NCBI GenBank assembly: GCA_035079385.1
Contig: JAVHKY010000012.1
Span: 6,972,501-7,036,500 of the forward strand
Direction of reading: 5' to 3'
Length of the DNA: 64,000 bases
Source: Aspidiotus rigidus
Taxonomy: Eukaryota; Arthropoda; Insecta; Hemiptera; Diaspididae
Shown here piece by piece: positions 55,659 through 64,000 of the stretch (positions are counted from its first letter, which is position 1; each line of letters opens with the position of its first letter). The notes beneath the pieces are model-generated. The model saw nothing but the letters and a program-made list of their open reading frames with translations, was not told the DNA's origin and made no database searches. Made by a program: the position numbers and the translations under genes.

Positions 55659-56155
55659 TATCAAAGGAGACCATGACTGAACCAGCCAGTCATCAAAATG
55701 TGAATCATCCTCATAGACTAATTCAATGAATCCCTTCTCAGAAATATACCTGTTCAACAAGGTGCCGTCTTTATTATTCTGGTGTCTAAAAATTTCAATT
55801 TCCTCCAGAGCCATTTGTTTGAAGTACGGCCTTTTCCAATTAAATGGTCAGCAAAGGACGACTCACTCTCTTTTCTCTTAATCCACGCCTTTTTGTGTTC
55901 ATCGACTCTAATTTGGAGTTGATGGCTAGTCATACCTAGGTATACAAACACTCGGACAATCACCACAGGCTACCCTACAACCCCCTACCCCTCTCAAGTA
56001 TTGGAATGTGGTCTTTCAATTTGACAAATAAGCTCTTGACCGTATTCGTATTGTAAAAGGCCGGTCTAAAGCCAAAGAAATGGAGGACATGGATCAACTC
56101 CAAAGAAAACTTGCTCAAGAATGGTAGCCTGATCCTCTGTTTTCTACTACCAATT
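55659..56155 (-). pseudogene. PLE E, minus arm: linker and GIY-YIG remnant
   Basis: Minus strand: FLSKFSLELIHVLHFFGFRP and FYNTNTVKSLFVKLKDHIPI, then a degraded GIY-YIG with CGDCPSVCIPR-like sequence, RVDEHKKAWIKRKESESSFA, DHLI, LALEEIEIFRHQNN, ending before the target of the 409 bp element. Many stops and shifts. Confidence 0.8.
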
Positions 56156-57660
56156 TAACGATGAAAATTGGCCCTGGAGTTAATATTCAGAAAAAATGAA
56201 CTGAACTGGTCCGTAGCACCCCCCCCCCCCTCACCAGTATAAGTAATGCGGGGAGTGATCTGATCAATTTTTGAGGAGGAAGATCAAGGAGGAGGGCTTA
56301 ATTATTACTAAGGCTGACAAAGGGAATGCCGTCGTAATTATGAAGAAATCCTCTTATATCTCCAAGGTTTATGACAAGCTTGCTCAATGTGGTGCTCAGG
56401 AAAATGCCCTATTCAGCTTTCCTAAGTTTTGAAAAGAAGTCAGGAGTCTCATTAATGATAGTAAAGTCATCATTAAGAGCCCTCTAACAAAAAAGACCAT
56501 TCTGGAACCTAACCCGGTTCCTCCCCTCCTTTACGGGTTACCCAAAGTGCATAAAGAAAATACCCCAATGAGACCGGTCGTTTTGTTCGTTTCCTCCCCG
56601 ACCTACTCTCTCGCAAAATTCTTAGACCAGTGGTTTCAATCTTGAGTGGAGTTGGAGTCTCCCTATTCTGTTTTGAACTTGGGCATCCTAGCGGACAAAT
56701 TGAAGGATGCATGTCCCCCTTTGGGTTCGATTTTATGCTCCTTTGATGTGGTTAGGATTTTTCCTAACATTCCTAAGGCTATTACTTTACAACGGATAGG
56801 AGACTTGCTTGTTAAATCCAGTGCCTTCTATGAGGAAATAAGTGAATTTTTTGACCTATTAAAAATCTGTTGGTCTTCCAACTTCTGTAAATTCGATGGG
56901 AAGTTTTTTGAGTTTCCCAAAGAGGTGGGGATTCCTATTGGGCCCCCTTTGGGTTCTCTCATATCGGAGGTGTTCATGTCCAAATTTGAGCTTGACTTAT
57001 TCTCTTTGGGCCAGGTGGTTTTGGACAATGTTTTCTATTGGCACAGGTACGTTGACGACATCTTGTGCGCCTAGACTGGTCCAGCAGAACTCCTTACTGA
57101 GCTTCTTCCTTATTTAAGTAGCTTATACCCTTCCATCAAATTTACTCTGAAAGTTGGTGGGCTCTTCTATAAATTTTTTAGATTTAACCATTTCTGTCAT
57201 TGACGGTATCCATGAATTTGGGATTTACCAAAAAAATACATCGACCAATATCACTATCTATGGGTCGTCTTTTGTGCCTGTTGCCCACAAAATGGCTACA
57301 TTTAATAGCCTAATATATCGCTTGACCCACCTCCCCTTGAGTCAGGCCGCGTTACACAAGGAACTGGCGAATATAAAGCATCTTGCCTGTGTGAATCAAG
57401 TCAAGCTGGACGTTGATCTTATGGTTAGTAGGATGCTTACAAGAAAAAGCCTCGGCTCTATGACCACCCTCCCCCGGGATTCGCACCTTGACAGTAGAAA
57501 ACGGTGGATCAGGCTACCGTTCCTGGGCAAGTTTTCTCCATTTCTTTGGCTTTAGACCGGCCTTCTACAATACAGATATGGTCAAGAGCTTATTTGTCAA
57601 ATTAAAAGACCCCATTCTGATGCTTGAGAGGAGGGTTGTTTATAGGGTAGCCTGTAGTAG
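56156..57660 (+). pseudogene. PLE E, plus arm: N-terminal end, RT and linker
   Basis: Plus strand, many lesions. [52 protein letters not shown], then after a stop at 56644 the frame 56646-57074: CSFDVVRIFPNIPKA (motif A), VGIPIGPPLGSLISEVFM, HRYVDDILCA (motif C intact) to a stop. 57154-57555: INFLDLTISVIDG, AHKMATFNSLIYRLTHLPLS, RKRWIRLPFLGKFS. 57488-57688: FGFRPAFYNTDMVKSLFVKL and VYRVAC, ending where PLE G copy 2 begins. With the minus arm it forms another head-to-head dimer. Confidence 0.85.
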
Positions 57661-58669
57661 TGACATAGGTACGAGTTCTCGTCGTTGATACTTGGAAAAA
57701 TTCGCGAAAGATTTCATCGCTCTCGTAGCTCAGCGGTTACAGCAGACGCCCGGCAAGCGAAAGGTCTAGGATCTCGGATCTCGACTTGGAGATCAAATTT
57801 TTCGCTCGATTTTTTCATTTACCAACAACTCCCTCCTTTAACATTACCCTCACACGTGAGTATTATATCTTTCATTACAGACCGAAATTGCACTCGTCTC
57901 AATATGATATTGCTAACAAGATCGCTGTATTCACTCTTCTCATCTCTCACTTGAGGAAGGCTTAGATAAAGACAAGTGGTTCAAGTATAGTGGTCTATTA
58001 ATATCACCTAATTAGAAAACGTTTTATGGCGTCTTTATTGCCCGGAAATTGACCGATCTTTCTCGTCAGAAGTATTCTAATCATGGCGGTCTGTTGACAC
58101 TGATGGAATATTGACTATGAGAGACAATTTTATACGACTGGTGGTTTCCCTCCAACCTACCCGGGAGGATATTGAGGAGTTACTTCTTGAGGCGGAAGTC
58201 CCACCTTCTATGATCCCTCCTTCAGTGCTATTTCAGCCTCAACATATGCCAGTGTAACAACTCTATGTTCAAACTTCCTGATCCTGACTGCGGTCTCTTA
58301 TCTCCAAAGTTTTCATGTCCAGATTGGAGGACAACATCTTCTAATCAAGGCTTCCTCTCCTTAACAACATCTTTCTCTTTTGCCAGTACGTCGTTGACAT
58401 ACTGTGTGTGTGGACTGGGCCCATACAAAATTTGTATGACCCCCTCGCTTTCCTGAATGATCTCTACCCCTCCATTAAATTTACAATCGAGATCGGAGGC
58501 TCTAAGATAAACATTCTTGACATCATTATTTCTCTCCTTAGTAATACGTAGTCTTGAAATGGCCATCTACAGGAAGAATACGACCACTGACATCCTTGTC
58601 AATGGGTCGTCTTAATGCCCCTCTTACCATAAAATGACAGCTTCAATTCTTTAATCTACCCCTTAAGTA
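57661..58669 (+). pseudogene. PLE G copy 2, first part: tRNA-like head and RT fragment
   Basis: Plus strand, colinear with the reverse complement of 38255-39250. 58130-58260 holds TMRDNFIRLVVSLQPTREDI; an internal deletion has removed the ISEFKSLLQ codons around 58220. The motif B and C region (58280-58430) is frameshifted, with QYVVDILCVWTGP visible. 58440-58620 encodes YPSIKFTIEIGGSKINILDI. It ends at the 14 bp target duplication of PLE F. Confidence 0.8.
57718..57793 (+). tRNA. tRNA-like sequence, second copy
   Basis: Plus-strand counterpart of 39140-39213 in PLE G copy 2: CTCTCGTAGCTCAGCGGTTA (a textbook A-box TAGCTCAGCGG), then GACGCCCGGCAAGCG and the same decayed B-box. Flanks on both sides match those of copy 1. 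Confidence 0.45.
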
Positions 58670-58742
58670 TCGAAGAAAAACTCTACAATACTCGAAAAAG
58701 TAAACCGGAGGGCAATTGGCAAGAACCGCAGAAAGATAAAAA

Positions 58743-59480
58743 TTAGAAGCCATTGCAGACGTTGCAATGGAAGCGGGGAACCCGCAATTCCTTAACTCGA
58801 CCTCTCAGGTGGTGTGGAACTGAGTTGATAATCTTGTCATATAATTCAAATCGAAATTATCATTCTACATTCCCTCCTATCATATACAGCTCGAGAGTCG
58901 AAATTCTTCTAAGTCCCCCTTCTATCATATATAGCTCGGAAGTCACAATTCTTCCAAGTCCCCCTCCTATCATATATAGCTCGAGACTCGAAATTCTTCT
59001 TAATCTTCTAAGTCCCCCTCCTATCATATATATCTCAAGACTCGAAATTCTTCTAAGTCCCCCTCCTATCATATATAGCTCGAGTCTCAAAATTCTTCTA
59101 AATCTTCTAAGTCCCCCTCCTATCATATATATCTCAAGACTCGAAATTTTTCCAAGTTTTTGGTTGGACGGCGGACGGTAGCTCGAAAGTCAAAATTCTT
59201 CCAAGTCCCCCCCCCTCCTATCATATATAGCTCGAAACTCGAAATTCTTCCAAGTCCCCCTCCTATCATATATAGCTCGAAACTCGAAATTCTTCCAAGT
59301 CCCCCTCCTTTCATATATAGCTCGAGACTCGAAATTCTTCCAAGTCCCCCTCCTATCATATATAGGCTCGAGACTCGAAATTCTTCTAAGTCCCGTAACC
59401 TAACCTAACCTGCGGACGCGGACGTTTTCTGAGGATGTAATCTCCTAACAAAATGGATAGCGGGTTCCCCGCTAATAGAG
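58743..59480. mobile_element. Satellite-bearing non-autonomous element inside the PLE F terminal repeat
   Basis: It splits the PLE F terminal repeat between two copies of GAAGCC (about 58737-58742 and 59481-59486). The left end has GTTGCAATGGAAGCGGGGAA followed by CCCGC; the right end has AATGGATAGCGGGTTCCCCG, the inverse GCGGG motif. The interior is about eleven 45-46 bp units. The same head is found at 48640. It behaves as a mobile carrier of the satellite. Confidence 0.6.
58865..59395. repeat. 45-46 bp tandem array
   Basis: About eleven units with AAGTCCCCCTCCTATCATAT followed by ATAGCTCGAGACTCGAAATTC. Because the unit is close to a multiple of three, open frames with PPPIIYSS or IGGGLGRIS repeats run through it on both strands; they are not genes. 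A GACGGCGGACGG spacer interrupts it near 59166. It ends in CCTAACCTAACC, two telomere-type TTAGG units on the minus strand. Confidence 0.9.
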
Positions 59481-59488
59481 GAAGCCGC

Positions 59489-59522
59489 GAGCGCGCTTTC
59501 GGTTAAACACCCATTCTCAAGC
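59489..59522 (-). ncRNA. Hammerhead-like motif, PLE F
   Basis: Minus strand: CTTGAGAATGGGTG-TTTAACC-GAAA, then palindromic GCGCGC, UC-G. Confidence 0.4.
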
Positions 59523-59586
59523 GTAGATAAAAAGCGACTCGACGAGATGGGAAAAGAGAACAGTCACAACGACGGAGGAGAAGAAA

Positions 59587-60759
59587 TCATGATTGAACTA
59601 GCGAAGTATGAGACTGTGATTCATACTCGTAAACTAGCTCGACCAACCCCTCGTCCGGAGTGTACCTGTTGAGTAGATTTATATTATCGCTATTAAGATG
59701 ACAAATAATTTCAATGTTTTCCAGAGCACGGCGTTTGAAGTAGGCCTTCTCTTTGTGGAGGAGGGTTTCTGACCCCTCCCTGAAACCATGACCACTAGTT
59801 ATAAGGTGGTCAGCAAATACGGATTCGCCCAAATGCCTTTTTTCCCAATCTTTTAGGTGCTCGGCCACTCTAATTTTAATCTGACGACTAGTCTCGCCTA
59901 CATACATCCCATTACAGTCCCTGCAGGCTATGCTATGGACTCCGCTCTTTTCAAGGGGCGGGATAGGATCCTTTGACCTGAATAACAGCCCTTTTACCGT
60001 CGTAGGATTATAAAACACCGGACGGAAACTGAAGGGCCGGAGGGCGCGACTCAATCTCGAAGAAAATTTACCCAAGAAGGGGAGTTTAATGAAACGTGTC
60101 CTGCTATCGACAGAAGAGTCGCGGGGGAGGGAGGTAGTTGAATCAAGGCAATTCCGCGTGATCTTCCTCCGGACCATAAGGTCAATGTCCACGTTGACCT
60201 CATTCACTCTAGCCAAGTATATTATAATATTGAGTTCTTTTTGGAAAGCTGCCTGGTTCAGCGGGATGCGGGTTAGCCGATGAATAAAGCTATTAAACGC
60301 CGCGAACTTGTGAGAAACAGGGCAGAATGGTGAGCCGTGGACGACAATATCGGTCGAAGTATCTTTTCTATATATTGAAAACTCGTGGACTTCATCTCTA
60401 ACTGAGATGGTGAGATCCAAGAAGTTAATATTAGAACCTCCAACCTCTAAGGTAAATTTGATGGAGGGATATTGAACGTTAAGATTCTTAAGAAACTCAC
60501 CAAGGAGATCTTGGGGACCGGTCCACGCACATAGGACGTCATCTACATACCTGTACCAATAATGGACGTAATCCAGGAATACTTGGCCTGAGGTGAAGAG
60601 GTCAGCCTCAAATTTGGACATGAAGATCTCCGACACAAGGGAACCCAAAGGGGATCCGATAGGAATGCCAACCTCCTCTGGGAACTCGTAGGATTTCCCA
60701 TTAAACCCGCAAAAATAGGGGGACCAACATACATTAAGTAAATTAAAGAATTCTTGCAA
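59587..60759 (-). CDS. PLE F RT motifs B-C, linker and GIY-YIG endonuclease
   Basis: 390-codon intact frame. VGIPIGSPLGSLVSEIFM (motif B), YRYVDDVLCAWTG (motif C), INFLDLTISVRDE, linker RTRFIKLPFLGKFSSRLSRA, GVHSIACRDCNGMYVGETSR (GIY reads GVH, YIG reads YVG), RVAEHLKDWEKRHLGESVFA, DHLITSGHGF, ALENIEIICHLN, C-terminus near ESQSHTSLVQS. The RT Asp pair is intact. The Tyr to His change in the first motif could weaken the endonuclease. Confidence 0.92.
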   Translation of the reverse strand: MQEFFNLLNVCWSPYFCGFNGKSYEFPEEVGIPIGSPLGSLVSEIFMSKFEADLFTSGQVFLDYVHYWYRYVDDVLCAWTGPQDLLGEFLKNLNVQYPSIKFTLEVGGSNINFLDLTISVRDEVHEFSIYRKDTSTDIVVHGSPFCPVSHKFAAFNSFIHRLTRIPLNQAAFQKELNIIIYLARVNEVNVDIDLMVRRKITRNCLDSTTSLPRDSSVDSRTRFIKLPFLGKFSSRLSRALRPFSFRPVFYNPTTVKGLLFRSKDPIPPLEKSGVHSIACRDCNGMYVGETSRQIKIRVAEHLKDWEKRHLGESVFADHLITSGHGFREGSETLLHKEKAYFKRRALENIEIICHLNSDNINLLNRYTPDEGLVELVYEYESQSHTSLVQS

Positions 60760-60779
60760 CTCTTCATGAGGAGTACCTA

Positions 60780-61463
60780 TTAAAACGAACGAGGTCGCTG
60801 CATGGCGACAGTTCTCGGTATGTTGGGGAACAGGCCGACAACGTCAAAAGAGCATAGAGTGGTACCCGGAGGAAGTAAATGGTCTTTAAGTTTATCGGCT
60901 AAGGAAACAGAATTTTTAATCGAGTAAGTAGACTCGTACTCAATGCGAGATTTAAACCATCTATCCAAGTATTAAGCGAGAGAGTAAGCGGTGGAGGAGA
61001 CATAAGACACAACAGGACACATTGGAGTATTCTTTTTGTGTATCTTAGGCAGCCCATAGAGGAGGGGGGGGGCACCGGATTCGGTTCAAGCAGGTATTTT
61101 TTAGTCGAGGGTTTGCTTATTAGAACAGAACTCCCATTACTAACCTTCCTAACCTTTTTAACGTACTTAGGGAAATTGAAGTCAGTATTTTCAATGGCCC
61201 TACACTGGTAGAGCACTTCTTCAACTTTGGTAACGTAGGTTGACTTCTCCACAACGACTATAGAATTCCCTTTATCAGCCTTCGTGAGCAATGAATCCTC
61301 CTCCTTGAGCTTCCTCCTCAAACCCTTGATCACCTTCCTCACAGTGCCATTCCTGCACGGTAGTGGAGTGTTACGGACCAAATCAGCACACGTTTTTTGA
61401 GTATTAACTTCGGGACCAATCTTGACAGCTAAGTCAGCGACGACGTTCGCAAGGGCGTCAGCA
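60780..61463 (-). pseudogene. PLE F middle region, frameshifted
   Basis: Minus strand: [89 protein letters not shown], then a break in the G run near 61062-61070. 60968-60780 gives MDRWFKSRIEYESTYSIKNS, CSFDVVGLFPNIPRT (motif A), then another break near 60785. Confidence 0.88.
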
Positions 61464-62051
61464 TTATTGGGGGGGGGGGAGGCTAAACGTCAAACCTTTC
61501 TCCAACAGAGTAGTCTCGTCGCGAGTGAATTCTATACGACTGCAATTTATGATGCGAGGCTGAAATTTTTGAACACCAGCATCTATAACATCACCCTTGA
61601 AAGATGTAGCCTTTGAGGCTAAAAGGGAGGAAATTTTTTCATTTTTCTTAGCCTTGAGGTTAGCCTCAAAAACACGGTACGTATCGTTAACGGATATAAT
61701 AAAAGGATCTAACTCACATGGATGAAGCAATTTGGAGAGTCTGGAATGCACCAGAAGATTCAGCCTGCTAGTGATGTTGAGTTGGCCGCACCATCTCCGA
61801 AGTTCAGAACTGATCCATTTTTTGGTAATACAACTTTCAAGCTTCTGGGTGGTAATTTTACAGTCGGAATAGAGTTGGAAATTCACAAAGTTAGGTTTCA
61901 ACCTCAACTTTAGGCACTTTCGAAAAAACCAAATATGCGACGAATACGACACCCGTTGCTTTTGAAACTTTGAAAAAAGGAACCGCAAATACGCCGCACT
62001 AGCGCAATTAATAGAATTGATCCGGTTCGCAGTATCGAAGAAAAACTCCAA
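61464..62051 (-). pseudogene. PLE F N-terminal domain
   Basis: 195-codon open frame. RINSINCASAAYLRFLFSKF, SSHIWFFRKCLKLRLKPNFV, the ISSELRRWCGQLNITSRLNL segment, LVHSRLSKLLHPCELDPFII, a KAKKNEK basic patch, FQPRIINCSRIEFTRDETTL and LLEKGLTFSLPP. The frame breaks in the G run at 61470-61479, so a length error in this homopolymer could explain it. Confidence 0.9.
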
Positions 62052-62053
62052 TT

Positions 62054-62436
62054 CTACCCCTTAAGTACTTGGCCCATGGCAATATGCTCAAAATTGATGT
62101 TGACGGCCTCATTCGGAAAAAGGAAGTAAAAACCGCTCTCCAGCGAGTTACTAACTTTCCTCCCTCCCTCTCTCTGGACATTTGAGAGGACCCTCCTCTA
62201 TTTTCCCCATTTCACCTTCCAGATTGGCATAGTAGTCCGGACTATCAATGGATCCCTTCATACTACCCTTTCTCCAAGATCGGAAGGTTTGAGCCCCCCC
62301 CCCCCCCCTCTTATCCAAGAGTGGGAAGTACTTACTCCGTTGTAGAGACTGCCCTGCTGCATACGTCAGGGAGACCGGGAGGTCTTTTAGCGCGAGGATC
62401 ACCGACCATATTACGGCATATGAGAGCAACAACACA
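62054..62436 (+). pseudogene. PLE G copy 2, second part: linker and GIY-YIG fragment
   Basis: It resumes PLE G after the PLE F insertion. LKYLAHGNMLKIDVDGLIRK in the linker, then after a C homopolymer (62297-62310) the segment GKYLLRCRDCPAAYVRETGR (YxGET reads VRET), FSARITDHITAYESNN. It is cut at 62436, where TGACGTCA-type repeat starts. Confidence 0.8.
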
Positions 62437-62439
62437 TTA

Positions 62440-62900
62440 TGACGCCATCAGGATGTGACGTCACAAGACTCGCCTCCAGCTATACAAGAAGATGGATCAC
62501 ACGAAGGACACCAAACATACAAGCCGCTTTGGATGTAAAAAACGCAGTAGTGTGTCCCCATCCAAATAGGAGGGGAATTACAAAAAAAAAATTGATCTAT
62601 GCTGTCATCAGATTATTTTGTCACAAGGCTGACCTACGACGTCACGAAACTGTGATGTGACAGGCCCCACTGCCCAAGCTATATATGTTGGGGGGGGGGG
62701 ATTTGGAAAATTTTCGAGCTTCGGGCTTTGCCGGTCAACCGGACGGCGGACTTTTTTCCGAAAACCTCCCCAATAAAACCTGATTCCCTATTGAAATTTT
62801 GACAGGGAAGCAGTTCTAAGGAAGGGTTTTTTTTTTTGAAAATGTTGGCATCGCCCCACCCGGAAAAGAGTGACCGACTCTGATAAAGGAGTTGGATTTG
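62440..62900. repeat. Composite repeat copy with TGACGTCA block
   Basis: GACGTCACAAGACTCGCC, then GTCACAAGGCTGACCTACGA, then a G run at 62689-62700, and GGCTTTGCCGGTCAACCGGA. 62580-62900 is the reverse complement of 36555-36870. Confidence 0.8.
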
Positions 62901-62911
62901 GAAAAGTTTAT

Positions 62912-63487
62912 TTTATTAACAGCACCTTATGGCCAAACGAAATTATTCACTTGCTTCACACCAACAACAGCGACACTACACGGCAGTTCATATGCGAATA
63001 GTAGTAATAGTAATGTCACCTAACAACTGGCTTATCATTCACGAGCTGCGAAATTGGTTTCGTTGATTTCTTATTTTTAAAGGCCGATTGTGGAAAAAAT
63101 TACTTTTCTTCACTACAAACTTCGAAAATACATTAGCTCCGACGACTTGTGCAGAATGACGCATTATGAACAGAAAAAGCGAAGATAGAACTATTTCAAG
63201 TAGTTTTGAAAACTCGCGCAGCTTGAAAATTCATTCTTCTTCAGTATATATACAATGTTTCTCTTTCGTCTTCAGTGGGGTCTGCGGGCTAGCGCACTCA
63301 ACTCACGACTGGATCCCGTAAGGATCCCGAAATCACGTTGGTTTACACTTTGTTATCTTGAGGTAACGGAGAGTGATTTCGATTCGTTCTATATCCGATT
63401 TCGCAAGCATCGCTGTGTGTACACAATTATGAGTGATGCTTAATACACGGCCAACGGTCATGTGCGCGAACCCGAAATACCCTTTTA
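62912..63487. repeat. Right arm of a long-range inverted repeat
   Basis: Reverse-complement partner of 54493-55071. Confidence 0.85.
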
Positions 63488-64000
63488 CCGACTTTTTACT
63501 TGTAAAAAGTGAGGTATTACACCCGACGCAAAGTATTCAGGGGGAGGGGGCAATGAATTTTCTCGACGTTTTGGAGGTCCTAGATCACTTCTACCCTAAT
63601 AAGAAAATTTCAGGTTTCCTTATATATATAAGATTTTTTTGTCCACGCAACTCCTCAAAAACTACTGGTTGGATTCTCATGAAATTTGGCCAAGTTGTAG
63701 TGGATTATCTGAAGTTGGGAATGTGAATTTTTTTCTTAGATTTCTCGAGTAGTTGAGTAACTCTCAATTTTCCTCGAATTTCTTAGTGTTGTTTCTCAAA
63801 AAATATCAATCTTATTATCTTCATATCACTACATTACGTCATAGTTTATTCAATCTTATTGCTCTGTAATTTTTGTATCGGTTGGACTAGTGGTTCTTGA
63901 GTAAATCTCAAGATATACGTGGTCCACGTATAGAGCCGTAAGAGCTAAATCTCGCTTATTCAATTTATTTGAGTTCGTTTGCCACGTGATTAAAGCATCA
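63488..64000. other. Unassigned stretch
   Basis: No gene or named repeat seen. Confidence 0.4.

Larger units (their letters stand above)
58670..62053 (-). mobile_element. Penelope-like element F
   Basis: Minus-strand insertion into PLE G copy 2 with a 14 bp target site duplication CTACCCCTTAAGTA (58656-58669, 62054-62067). The other PLE G copy retains the single empty site (38242-38255, one base different), which proves the boundaries. The motif TATCGAAGAAAAACTC occurs at both ends. The terminal repeat is split by a later insert carrying the 45 bp array (58743-59480). The ORF runs 62051-59587 with frame breaks, several at G homopolymers. Confidence 0.9.

Noticed and set aside
58753..59408. 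Open frames with PPPIIYSS-type and IGGGLGRIS-type repeats on both strands
   Set aside because: They follow the 45-46 bp satellite in every frame and have no start context, splice sites or non-repeat sequence.
61060..61480. Biological frameshifting in PLE F
   Set aside because: Breaks fall in long G runs (61062-61070, 61470-61479), where sequencing errors or simple decay are more likely than programmed frameshifting.

Overview
This is eukaryotic, intron-bearing genomic DNA, most likely from an arthropod and probably an insect. The evidence is the AT-rich mitochondrial-type insert with invertebrate code use, the abundance of Penelope-like elements (PLEs), and the short TTAGG-type motifs. A sap-feeding hemipteran such as a scale insect would fit the extreme AT richness of the insert, but that is only a guess. 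There is no operon, ribosome binding site or CRISPR. The window is almost entirely nested mobile DNA, and only one host gene is convincing.

Host gene (+ strand): a signal-peptide exon at 12212-13025, a cysteine-rich exon at 28367-28566 and a possible third exon from 47173 join in compatible phases across introns of about 15.3 and 18.6 kb. The cysteine spacing of exon 2 resembles the start of a cystine-knot (bursicon/DAN-like) domain. Most of the transposons below sit in these two introns.

Penelope-like elements: at least nine insertions or fragments of reverse transcriptase plus GIY-YIG endonuclease elements, here labelled A to I. A (7511-10894), B (23748-27176), C (42767-45467) and F (58670-62053) are bounded by target site duplications of 12-14 bp that can be read directly. 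D (49405-52592) is equally well preserved but has no visible duplication. A, B, D and the decayed E are inverted dimers: one long copy joined head to head with a second copy of its own 3' end. G (two copies, 37500-39250 and 57661-62436), H (14450-16400) and I (4262-7498) are older. Nearly every copy carries a conserved small hairpin motif just 3' of the ORF that looks like a hammerhead ribozyme core.

Other elements: a non-LTR retrotransposon with RT and RNase H nested in PLE I (4342-7071, 9 bp duplication); an R1/Jockey-like element with gag and the start of its endonuclease (20878-23379); a Helitron-type helicase relic (10907-11303); a 5.85 kb foldback element with long arms (40875-46725) that holds PLE C; several short inverted-repeat elements; and mitochondrial-like inserts at about 17455-18315 (cox3 3' end) and perhaps 45912-46165.

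Repeats: a recurring composite family contains 45-46 bp units (the CCTCCTATCATATATAGC type), TGACGTCA-rich blocks and a CATAAAACAGGTTCCCTG motif. It appears at about a dozen places, usually flanking the nests, often in opposite orientation on the two sides. Several other minisatellites (about 50, 100, 125 and 135 bp) fill the intervals. Long stretches between these hold nothing I can name.
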